This document shows positions 1 to 7,629 of a stretch of 64,000 nucleotides of DNA, piece by piece. The notes under the pieces were generated by a model, which saw only the letters and a program-made list of their open reading frames with translations, was not told the origin of the DNA and ran no database searches. Position 1 is the stretch's first letter; every line of letters starts with the position of its first letter. A program made the translations under genes and the position numbers. The stretch lies in assembly GCA_044224905.1 (NCBI GenBank), contig JBGAJN010000002.1:1860001-1924000 (forward strand). Direction: 5' to 3'. The DNA is from JBGAJN01 sp044224905. Its GTDB lineage: Bacteria; Verrucomicrobiota; Verrucomicrobiia; Limisphaerales; JBGAJN01.

Positions 1-204
1 CGAGTGTGGAAGTTGCTCAAAGTCACCACCGTCGTGGTCACACACGATTTGCGCAGCGCGTTCCGGATTGGCGAACGGATTTTGATGCTGCACCAGGGGA
101 AGATTTATTACACGGGCACGCCCGAGGAAACGAAGACGACCTCAGACCCGGTCGTGCAGCGCTTTGTGGCGGGCGTTGCGGACACAAAAGACACAATGTT
201 TTGA
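1..204 (+). CDS. Mla-type lipid ABC transporter ATPase, C-terminal end (5' truncated)
   Basis: The frame is open from the first base, so only the last ~67 residues of an ABC ATPase are visible. The segment VVVTHDLRSAF holds the end of the Walker B strand region and the switch histidine (H-loop). It is followed by the MLHQGKIYYTGTPEE stretch typical of the MlaF/Ttg2A branch. MlaF energises phospholipid movement between inner and outer membranes together with the permease MlaE and an MCE protein. The next gene starts one base after this stop and encodes an MCE protein, which supports the assignment. Walker A and the signature motif lie outside the window. Confidence 0.85.
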   Translation, partial: RVWKLLKVTTVVVTHDLRSAFRIGERILMLHQGKIYYTGTPEETKTTSDPVVQRFVAGVADTKDTMF

Positions 205-205
205 T

Positions 206-1198
206 ATGGAAAAGACGCGCGTTGAATGGAAAGTCGGAGTGTTTGTCACGATCGGCCTCTTGTTGCTGGGCACGCTGATCCTCAACTTCAGCAAGGGCGC
301 CTCGGTGTTCAAAAAGAGCTACGAGCTGCGGTTGCGCACCGGCAACGTCGGCGGCATCAAGACGCAGGCCAGCGTGTTGATGGCGGGCGTGGTGATCGGC
401 CACGTCGTCAGCACGGAATTGGAGCCGGATGGAAAAAGCGTGATCGCCCGGTTGAAGATTTACGATCGCTATCAGATCTATCGTGACGCGGTATTCGTCA
501 TCGAACAGGCGGGGTTCTTGGGTGATCAATATGTTTCCATCATTCCGCGCGAGAACAAAGGCGAGACTTTTAAGGGTGGCGAGGAAGTCACCTGCGCCGA
601 GCCGTTCAACTTGCAGGAAGTGGCGCGGTCTGCGGCCGGACTCATCCAGCGCGTCGATCAAACCGCAAAGAAGCTTAACGAAGCCGTCTCGCGAATCGAC
701 CGCGTCCTGTTGGGCGAAGAAAACCTCGCGCTGCTGTCCCGCACCGTAACGAACCTCAGCCTGGTTTCCGAACGCGCGATCGGGACGATGGACGGCTTGG
801 ATCGCGTGGTTCAGACCAACGCGCCGGTCATTGCGTCGGCTGTAAGCAACTTGCACACGTTTACCGAGCAACTCGACCGGGTGGCGGTCGATTTACGAGC
901 TCTGGTTGCCGAAAACCGCCCGAACATCAGTAACGCGGTCAAAAACGTGGAAATTGCCACCAGCACGGCCCGAAATGTGATGGATGACGTCCAAGCGGGT
1001 AAGGGCACCGTGGGAGCGCTTCTTAAGGACCCGGCCACAAAAGCCGAAATGGAGAGTGTAATGAAGAATCTCGACGACCTGACCGGAAGCCTGGCGGTTG
1101 CGAGCAAAAATCTCAGTGAAAACGGTCTCTGGCGCTTCCTGTGGAAGCCCAAGCCGGTGGCGACGAACGATCCGCCCGCTTCCGGCAAACCGCGTTAA
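206..1198 (+). CDS. MCE-domain protein, MlaD-like substrate-binding subunit
   Basis: This is a 330-residue protein with one N-terminal membrane helix (about residues 8-28, VGVFVTIGLLLLGTLIL). A single MCE domain follows (about 35-125), containing the GNVGGIKTQASVLMAG and GFLGDQYVSI signatures. The remainder is a long, mostly helical tail. MCE proteins form hexameric rings in the periplasm that pass lipid to and from the Mla ABC transporter. I chose the ATG at 206 because it sits one base after the ATPase stop and gives a normal MCE N-terminus; an upstream in-frame start would overlap the ATPase gene. The tail is longer than in E. coli MlaD, closer to Ttg2C/Mce-like proteins. Confidence 0.9.
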   Translation: MEKTRVEWKVGVFVTIGLLLLGTLILNFSKGASVFKKSYELRLRTGNVGGIKTQASVLMAGVVIGHVVSTELEPDGKSVIARLKIYDRYQIYRDAVFVIEQAGFLGDQYVSIIPRENKGETFKGGEEVTCAEPFNLQEVARSAAGLIQRVDQTAKKLNEAVSRIDRVLLGEENLALLSRTVTNLSLVSERAIGTMDGLDRVVQTNAPVIASAVSNLHTFTEQLDRVAVDLRALVAENRPNISNAVKNVEIATSTARNVMDDVQAGKGTVGALLKDPATKAEMESVMKNLDDLTGSLAVASKNLSENGLWRFLWKPKPVATNDPPASGKPR

Positions 1199-1200
1199 AC

Positions 1201-2214
1201 ATGAACAAATCGCTCTGGGCCCTGCGCCTACTGTTCCTCGGCCTTTGCATGGCCGCGGGACTGGCTGTCAGTCAGGTGCGACCGGAGCTTATCGAGCGCT
1301 GGCACTACGGGTTGATGGTCGGGTTCGGACTCGGCGCGGTCCTGATCGCGATCGACGAAATGGTGAAGGGGCTTTCGCTCCGAACATTTTCTGCGGCGTC
1401 CTTCGGCCTGCTCATCGGAAGCGTCATTGCGTGGATGGTGGACCGCTCGGAGTTGTTTCGCTACGCGGATGAAAAGATCCACTGGGTGATCCGCCTCGCG
1501 CTGTTTCTCGCGTTCAGCTACATCGGCATGATTCTCGCAATGCGCAGCAACAAGGAAGATTTTACGCTGATCATTCCGTTCGTTCGATTCGCGCCGCACG
1601 ATCGGCCGCAGAATTTTCTCCTGCTCGATACCAGCGTCCTCATTGACGGGCGCATCGTGGAGTTGCTCGAACATCGTTTGTTTGAAGGCATCATCGTGGT
1701 GCCGCGTTTCGTTTTGAAGGAGCTGCAGACGCTTGCGGATTCCGCCGACGCGACGAAGCGGGCCCGCGGTCGCCGTGGTCTCGACATCGTCGGGCGTTTG
1801 CAGAGCGATCTGCACCTCGAGACCAAGATTCATGAAGCGGACATCCCCGAAGAACGCGATGTCGATGGTAAACTAGTCCGGCTCGCGAAGCTGACCGGCG
1901 CGCGTTTGTTCACCAATGATTTCAACCTCAGCAAGGTGGCGGAACTTCAAGGTGTCTCCCGCGTGAATCTGAACGAACTCGCGCACCATCTGAAAACCAT
2001 CGTGCTGCCTGGCGATGAGTTTCCGGTGAAGATCGTTCGCGAAGGCAAAGATCGCGGGCAAGGAGTCGGATTCCTGCCGGACGGGACGATGGTCGTCGTG
2101 AATCAGGCGCAGACTTTCCTCAATCAACAAGTCGAGGTGCTGGTTTCGAATGTGGTGCAAACCGGCGCTGGCAAGATGATTTTCGCCGACCTCAAAGTCG
2201 CGGCTGCTGCTTAA
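1201..2214 (+). CDS. Integral-membrane PIN-TRAM domain protein (YacL-like)
   Basis: The protein has 337 residues with four hydrophobic helices in the first ~130 residues. A PIN nuclease-like domain follows from about residue 139. Its acidic metal-site residues appear in LLLDTSVLIDGR, in the KELQTLAD region and in LFTNDFNL. The last ~60 residues form a TRAM RNA-binding domain (KIVREGKDRGQGVGFLPDG). This architecture matches B. subtilis YacL and its relatives, whose role is not firmly known; RNA cleavage or sensing at the membrane is the usual inference. It starts two bases after the MCE gene stop, so it is probably co-transcribed with the Mla genes. Confidence 0.85.
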   Translation: MNKSLWALRLLFLGLCMAAGLAVSQVRPELIERWHYGLMVGFGLGAVLIAIDEMVKGLSLRTFSAASFGLLIGSVIAWMVDRSELFRYADEKIHWVIRLALFLAFSYIGMILAMRSNKEDFTLIIPFVRFAPHDRPQNFLLLDTSVLIDGRIVELLEHRLFEGIIVVPRFVLKELQTLADSADATKRARGRRGLDIVGRLQSDLHLETKIHEADIPEERDVDGKLVRLAKLTGARLFTNDFNLSKVAELQGVSRVNLNELAHHLKTIVLPGDEFPVKIVREGKDRGQGVGFLPDGTMVVVNQAQTFLNQQVEVLVSNVVQTGAGKMIFADLKVAAAA

Positions 2215-2310
2215 GTAGTTGGAGTATCCCGCGACTGCTTTCGTTTTTCGAAAGGACTTGGAAACCCCACTGGACTTGGTGACCATCGCGCCAGCTGTTC
2301 AACGGCGCGC

Positions 2311-5043
2311 ATGAAAGGCAATCCACCAAGACTCACTCCGTTTCACTCGGGGTCGGCGTTTTGGGTTCTCCAGCTGGCGCGCGTGCGAGTCGTTCTGCTG
2401 TTGGTTGTGATATTCGCGAACGTCGCAGTTTTGTCGGTCGGCGCTGCGGGGCTTCGCGTTGCAAATCCGGCGATCAACGTCCCTTCCAATCCTCCGCCCA
2501 CGACGTTTCAATTGGTGCCGGCGTTCACTGGCATCACGTTGACAAAGCCGACTTGTCTCGCGAGCCCGCCCGGGGACACTCGGCGCCTTTTCATCTGCGA
2601 AAAAGAATCCGGCAAGATCAAGGTCATCCCGGACGTAGCGGCTGTTTCTCCGTCGAACTACGATTTTCTCTCGTTGAGCAACATCGCCACGTTCGACGAT
2701 CAAGGAATCTTGGGGCTGGCGTTTCATCCGAATTACGGAACGAATCCGCTCACGCAAAACGCTTACTGCTTTGTGTTCTACTCTTGGAAAAGCGGCACCA
2801 ACGCTTACTCGCGTCTCTCGCGCCTGACGGTGACCGATCCGGCTGCGGCTGCGCCCACGGCCGATGCGGGCTCCGAACTGGTGCTCATCGAGCAATTGGA
2901 TCGCGCGGGTTTTCATCCCGGTGGCGATCTGCATTTTGGGCCCGATGGCTATCTCTATGTTTCGCTCGGCGACGAAGGGTTCTATTCCGACTCTTACAAT
3001 AACGCGCAACACATCGACAAATTCTTCTATTCCGCGATTGCGCGGATCGATGTGGACAAGCGGCCCGGCAGTTTGGAGCCGAATATTCATCCTGCCGTTC
3101 TGCGTGACGGCGGCCTCGCCCGTTACGCCGTGCCGCCGGATAATCCGTTCATTGGCGCCACGAACTTCAACGGCGTCACCGTGCAATCCAACCAGGTGTG
3201 GACGGAATTCTGGGCGGTGGGGTTCCGTCATCCGTGGCGGTTCTCATTTGATTCGCTCACCGGCGAGTTGTGGTGCGGCGATGTGGGGGACGATGGCTAC
3301 GAGGAAGTGAACCTGGTCACGCGAGGAGGCAACTATGGCTGGTCATTTCGCGAGGGAACGCACGGTGGTCCGAAAGTCGAATCGACGCCGGTGGGCTTTA
3401 CTTCAATTGATCCCATCTACGAGATCATTCACATCAATCAACCCGGCGATCCGAACTTCAAGGGCAACTCCGTCATCGGCGGATTTGTCTATCGTGGCGC
3501 ACGTGTCTCGGCGCTGAACGGTCGCTACATTTTCGGCGATTACATGTCGGGAAATATTTGGGCAGCCGAGCGGACGGGAACCAATTCCGTCAACGTGCAG
3601 CGCATCGCGGGACAGGTCGGCATCGCCGCGTTTGGTAGCGATCCTTCGAATGGCGACGTCTTGATCGTCGATCACGACAACGAACGAATTCTGCGTCTCG
3701 TCGCGTTGCCGGTGACCAATTCGTATCCCGAAACATTGAGCGCCACGGGTTTGTTCACCAACCTCGCTGACCTTTCGCCGTCGCCGGGCGTTCTGCCCTA
3801 CGCGCCGAATCTTTCCTTTTGGAGCGATTACGCGATCAAGAGTCGCTGGTTCACCATTCCTGATGCGACGAATACGATGACGTGGTCGCGCGATGGTTTG
3901 TGGACTTTTCCGGATGGCATGATTTGGGTGAAGCACTTCGACTTGGAAATGACGCGGGGCAATCCACTGACGAAACGCCGCCTCGAGACGCGTTTGCTCG
4001 TGAAGAACTCCGGCGGTGCTTACGGCGTGAGCTATCGCTGGAACGATGCGCAAACCGACGCCACGTTGGTGCCCGACGAAGGAGCGGAATTCACGCTCAA
4101 CATCACGAACAACGGCGTGCCGTATTCGCAAACGTGGCACATTCCCAGTCGCGCCGAGTGCCTTGCCTGTCACACGCCGGCAGCCGGCTACGCACTTTCG
4201 TTCACCACGCGGCAGCTGAATCGCACGAACACCATCAACGGGTTCAGTGGCAACCAACTCGATCTTCTGAACGCGGCTGGCTACTTCGTCAACGCGCCCG
4301 AATCGCCGAACGTCCTGCCGCGGCATTTGCGGCCTGACGAAACAGCGTTCCCGCTGGAGGCGCGCGCGCGTTCCTATCTCGCGGTGAATTGTTCGCATTG
4401 CCATCGCGCTGGCGGCACCGCGTCGCCGTCGGCGTGGGACGGCCGACCGGAACTCGCGTTGAATCAGACGGGGCTCATCAATGGCGCGGCGATTCACAAT
4501 CTGGGCAACCCGACGAATCGACTCGTCGTGCCCGGGGACCTCGTTCATTCCGTGGTGTGGAATCGGATTGCCGCGACCAACGGCTTCACGCGCATGCCAC
4601 CGCTCGGGAGCAGTGAACTGGATCAGACGAACATGGCTCTTATCTCGGACTGGATCACGCAAGCTTTGCCGATGCGGCAGACGTTCACGGACTGGCAGCT
4701 TTCACGGTTCGGTTCGACGAATTCTCCGAATGCGCTGGCCATGGCTGATCCGGATGGTGACGGTCGGTCCAACTGGGAGGAATTTATCACCGGCACGAAT
4801 CCTCTCGGGGCAGGCAGCGTCTTCCAGCCCAACGTGGCGGTCAGTGGTGGTCAGATAAATCTGAGCTTCAGCTTGGTGGCGGATCGTTCGGCGCAGATCG
4901 ATACTTCGACGGACTTGATCCACTGGAACCTCTGGGACGTTCCGGGCAACAACGCGCTGCCGCTGCCGGCGGGATTCTTTTCGCTCACGGGCACTACGAC
5001 GAACGTTCAGCAATTCTTCCGCGTTCGTCTTTGGGAGAACTAG
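2311..5043 (+). CDS. Secreted glucose/sorbosone dehydrogenase-like beta-propeller fused to a cytochrome c region
   Basis: The protein has 910 residues with an N-terminal hydrophobic secretion signal (about 15-45). Residues ~65-470 resemble the PQQ-dependent soluble glucose/aldose dehydrogenase (GSDH) six-bladed propeller, with FHPGGDLHFGPDGYLYVSLGDEG and FWAVGFRHPWRFSFD type segments. Residues ~490-790 hold two CXXCH sites, C617-H621 (CLACH) and C694-H698 (CSHCH), so haem c is probably attached. The C-terminus ends in a Verrucomicrobia-style W...FFRVR segment also seen in the cupredoxin at 10138. Likely role: periplasmic or extracellular sugar oxidation feeding electrons to haem. The substrate cannot be told from sequence. 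Confidence 0.8.
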   Translation: MKGNPPRLTPFHSGSAFWVLQLARVRVVLLLVVIFANVAVLSVGAAGLRVANPAINVPSNPPPTTFQLVPAFTGITLTKPTCLASPPGDTRRLFICEKESGKIKVIPDVAAVSPSNYDFLSLSNIATFDDQGILGLAFHPNYGTNPLTQNAYCFVFYSWKSGTNAYSRLSRLTVTDPAAAAPTADAGSELVLIEQLDRAGFHPGGDLHFGPDGYLYVSLGDEGFYSDSYNNAQHIDKFFYSAIARIDVDKRPGSLEPNIHPAVLRDGGLARYAVPPDNPFIGATNFNGVTVQSNQVWTEFWAVGFRHPWRFSFDSLTGELWCGDVGDDGYEEVNLVTRGGNYGWSFREGTHGGPKVESTPVGFTSIDPIYEIIHINQPGDPNFKGNSVIGGFVYRGARVSALNGRYIFGDYMSGNIWAAERTGTNSVNVQRIAGQVGIAAFGSDPSNGDVLIVDHDNERILRLVALPVTNSYPETLSATGLFTNLADLSPSPGVLPYAPNLSFWSDYAIKSRWFTIPDATNTMTWSRDGLWTFPDGMIWVKHFDLEMTRGNPLTKRRLETRLLVKNSGGAYGVSYRWNDAQTDATLVPDEGAEFTLNITNNGVPYSQTWHIPSRAECLACHTPAAGYALSFTTRQLNRTNTINGFSGNQLDLLNAAGYFVNAPESPNVLPRHLRPDETAFPLEARARSYLAVNCSHCHRAGGTASPSAWDGRPELALNQTGLINGAAIHNLGNPTNRLVVPGDLVHSVVWNRIAATNGFTRMPPLGSSELDQTNMALISDWITQALPMRQTFTDWQLSRFGSTNSPNALAMADPDGDGRSNWEEFITGTNPLGAGSVFQPNVAVSGGQINLSFSLVADRSAQIDTSTDLIHWNLWDVPGNNALPLPAGFFSLTGTTTNVQQFFRVRLWEN

Positions 5044-5139
5044 GGCAGTGCCTGAGGGAAGAATGACGTGGAAGCACGACACGTTTCACACGTCCCGTGA
5101 AACTTGCAGTTGGAGATCGCTTCGCGCAAAGTGGCGTCC

Positions 5140-5361
5140 ATGAAACTCGTTACCGTTTTTGTCGCCCTCGAATCTGCCGAGGCCGAACTGGTCAAGGGCC
5201 GGCTGGAGTCAGCCGGATTCACCGCGAGTATTACGCACGAGACCGGCACGTTCAGTCCGGAGGCGCAGGCGGCGACCGGTGGTATCTACGTGCAGGTCCC
5301 GGATGATGTCGCGGCAGATGCACGAGCCCTTTTGGAATCTGAAGCGCCGGCCACTGAATGA
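5140..5361 (+). CDS. DUF2007 (putative signal transducing) small protein
   Basis: This 73-residue protein matches the DUF2007 pattern: a beta strand (VTVFVALES), the helix AEAELVKGRLESAGF, and a PDDVAADARALLE end. Family members are small ferredoxin-like-fold proteins of unknown role, often annotated as putative signal transducers. The ATG at 5140 is preferred over the upstream in-frame start at 5104 because the family begins at this MKLVTV-like strand. The stop overlaps the start of the following GlcD-like gene (ATGA), suggesting translational coupling. Confidence 0.75.
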   Translation: MKLVTVFVALESAEAELVKGRLESAGFTASITHETGTFSPEAQAATGGIYVQVPDDVAADARALLESEAPATE

Positions 5362-6734
5362 AACGCTCACTCGCGCTCGCGCGCCTCAAACGCTCGTTGC
5401 CCGCCGACGAATTTCACCTCGATCCCAAATTTTGCGCCCGCTTTGCCGGTGACAAATGGTTCGCCACGCACCAACCGGAGGCCGTAGCGCTTCCGCGCAC
5501 TGCCGAATCCGTTTCCCGCATTCTAAAGTTCGCGCATCAACATCGCATTCCTGTGACGCCGCGCGGAGCGGGGCACGGTTACGTCGGCGGATGCGTGCCC
5601 GTTCGCGGAGGCATCGTCCTGTCGGTCGAGCGGATGAACCGGATCAAGGAGATCCACGCGCAAGACTTCGTCGCGGTGGTTGGGCCCGGAGTGATTACGG
5701 CGAAGTTGCAACAGGCCGCGGAGAAGCGTGGGCTTTATTATCCGCCGGATCCGGCGAGTCGCGCCGATTGCAGTCTCGGCGGCAACATCGCAACGAACGC
5801 CGGCGGTCCGCGCTGCTTGAAATACGGCGTCACGCGTGACTACGTGCTTGGATTGCAAGTGGCGCTCGCGGACGGAACGCTCGTCAAACTTGGCTCGCGC
5901 TGTCACAAAAACAAAACGGGCTTCGATCTGCATCGAATGTTCGTCGGTTCGGAAGGCATGCTCGGCATCGTGACTGAGGCCACGTTGAAGCTGATTCCGT
6001 TGCCGCCGTATCGCGCACTGCTCGGCGTGGGTTTCGATTCGGCGCGGGCCGCGACGCGGACGATCAATGCGATTTTTGCGGCGGGTTTCCTGCCGTGTGC
6101 TTTGGAGATTGCGGACGAGTTCACTCTTGCTGCGGCGCGCAAACGCACCGGAAGCCGTGACCTCGACGGTTGCCGCGCGATGTTGCTCGTCGAACTCGAC
6201 GGTCAGGAAGCGAGTGTTCGTGGCGAACTGCGCGCGTTGGAGAAGATCGTGAAAGCGTCGCGTCCGTTGTTCATCAAGCGCGCTCTTGGTGCCGATGCGG
6301 TGGAAAAACTCTGGGGCTTGCGCCGCGAGTTTTCGTATTCCCTGCGCGATACCGGGCTCACCAAGCTGAACGAAGACATTGTGGTTCCGCGCGGTTGTCT
6401 TGAGAGATTATTTCAGTTCGCGGCGCGGTTGCAGAAACGACACGGCCTGCGGGTCGCGTGCTTTGGTCATGCTGGCGATGGCAACATTCACGTCAACGTC
6501 ATGGTGGATTTCACGCAGGCCGGCGCGGAAAAACGTAGCAACGCGGCGCTCGACGAGTTGTTTCAGTGGATCGTCTCGGTGGGCGGAGTGATCACGGGCG
6601 AGCACGGCATTGGGCTGGCGAAGAAACCATGGTGGCCCTTGGCGGCGAATGGTGCGGTTCAAAAATTGCATCGTGATGTGAAACGGGCTCTGGATCCGTT
6701 TGGGTTGTTGAATCCCGGCAAGTTCCTCGACTAA
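5358..6734 (+). CDS. FAD-linked oxidase, GlcD-like (glycolate/D-lactate dehydrogenase family)
   Basis: The protein has 458 residues. The N-terminal PCMH-type FAD domain (about 40-220) shows the RGAGHGYVGG and SLGGNIATNAGG nucleotide-binding motifs. The C-terminal cap domain carries HAGDGNIHVN and the GEHGIGLAKKPW ending typical of GlcD and D-lactate dehydrogenases, which oxidise 2-hydroxy acids. No GlcE or GlcF partner is adjacent; the nearest Fe-S partners are LutA/LutB about 34 kb away. It overlaps the DUF2007 gene by four bases. The substrate (glycolate, D-lactate or another 2-hydroxy acid) is not determined by sequence alone. Confidence 0.85.
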   Translation: MKRSLALARLKRSLPADEFHLDPKFCARFAGDKWFATHQPEAVALPRTAESVSRILKFAHQHRIPVTPRGAGHGYVGGCVPVRGGIVLSVERMNRIKEIHAQDFVAVVGPGVITAKLQQAAEKRGLYYPPDPASRADCSLGGNIATNAGGPRCLKYGVTRDYVLGLQVALADGTLVKLGSRCHKNKTGFDLHRMFVGSEGMLGIVTEATLKLIPLPPYRALLGVGFDSARAATRTINAIFAAGFLPCALEIADEFTLAAARKRTGSRDLDGCRAMLLVELDGQEASVRGELRALEKIVKASRPLFIKRALGADAVEKLWGLRREFSYSLRDTGLTKLNEDIVVPRGCLERLFQFAARLQKRHGLRVACFGHAGDGNIHVNVMVDFTQAGAEKRSNAALDELFQWIVSVGGVITGEHGIGLAKKPWWPLAANGAVQKLHRDVKRALDPFGLLNPGKFLD

Positions 6735-6806
6735 GCGCAAGGCTGGAGACTATCGCCGGAGTTTTCCACTTGAACTGACGGTGGGAAAAAGTTTCTACTG
6801 CCGGCC

Positions 6807-7625
6807 ATGCCCGAAACCACCCCAAGAGGACAGCGACCATGGCGCTGGTTGCCATTTTGCGTGGTCCTTGGCGGTGCGCTGGCGTGCACGCTTGCAATCG
6901 TATCGTGTTCATCTTTGTCCGGCACGGTGATGGCTCCGCCGGAAATTCCCGGAGCGACCTTCGTCGGCAATAAAGCCTGTGCGGAGTGTCACGTGGAGAT
7001 CACCCGTTTGTTTCCGGCAAGTCCGCATGCCCGCGTTCATATTCCTGGAGCGGCGATGGCGGGGCAAAGTGGTTGCGAATCCTGTCACGGACCGGGGAGC
7101 CGGCACGTCGCGATGCCTTATTCGCGTGACAAACTAATCGTGAATCCGCGCAAGAGCGCCGATACCTGTTTTCAATGTCACGTCGAGACCCATGCACAGT
7201 TTAATCTTCCGCAGCATCATCCGGTTCTCGAAGGCAAGATGACGTGCGTGCAATGTCACGACCCCCACGGGCTGGATATCATGAAACCGGCGCGCGGATT
7301 GGCGATGGCGCGCCGCAACGAGACCTGCGCCGACTGTCACCGCGAGCAAACCCGTCCCGTGGTCTACGAACATCAGGCCATGCGAGAGGGCTGTGGTGTG
7401 TGTCATCAGACGCATGGATCGATCAATGCGAAGCTTCTCGTGCAACGCGATAATAACCTGTGCCTCAAGTGCCACGCGCAGGTGCAGATTCCGGGAACTT
7501 CTGGGACGCTCATTGCGATTGGAAAGAAGGATCATACAGCCATGCTGCCGTTTGGCTCGTGCTGGAGCGCGGGTTGTCACTCGGCAGTCCATGGCTCGCA
7601 GGTAAGCCCGCGGCTGTACTACTAG
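6807..7625 (+). CDS. Octahaem c-type cytochrome, MtrA/DmsE-like lipoprotein
   Basis: The protein has 272 residues with a signal ending in a lipobox-like region (LAIVSCSS near residue 33). It carries seven CXXCH haem sites (CAECH, CESCH, CFQCH, CVQCH, CADCH, CGVCH, CLKCH) between about residues 57 and 225. An eighth, expanded CX4CH site (CWSAGCH) lies near 252. Spacing and extra histidines resemble the DmsE/MtrA/PioA family, which threads electrons through an outer-membrane barrel. The family norm is ten haems, so this is a shortened form. The next gene, four bases on, encodes a large beta-barrel, the partner expected for such a cytochrome. Confidence 0.85.
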   Translation: MPETTPRGQRPWRWLPFCVVLGGALACTLAIVSCSSLSGTVMAPPEIPGATFVGNKACAECHVEITRLFPASPHARVHIPGAAMAGQSGCESCHGPGSRHVAMPYSRDKLIVNPRKSADTCFQCHVETHAQFNLPQHHPVLEGKMTCVQCHDPHGLDIMKPARGLAMARRNETCADCHREQTRPVVYEHQAMREGCGVCHQTHGSINAKLLVQRDNNLCLKCHAQVQIPGTSGTLIAIGKKDHTAMLPFGSCWSAGCHSAVHGSQVSPRLYY

Positions 7626-7629
7626 GTAT

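Noticed and set aside
6762..6790. TTTTCCAC...GTGGGAAAAA inverted repeat after the GlcD-like gene
   Set aside because: The stem needs a bulge, and there is no T-run after it at the expected place. Too weak to call a terminator.
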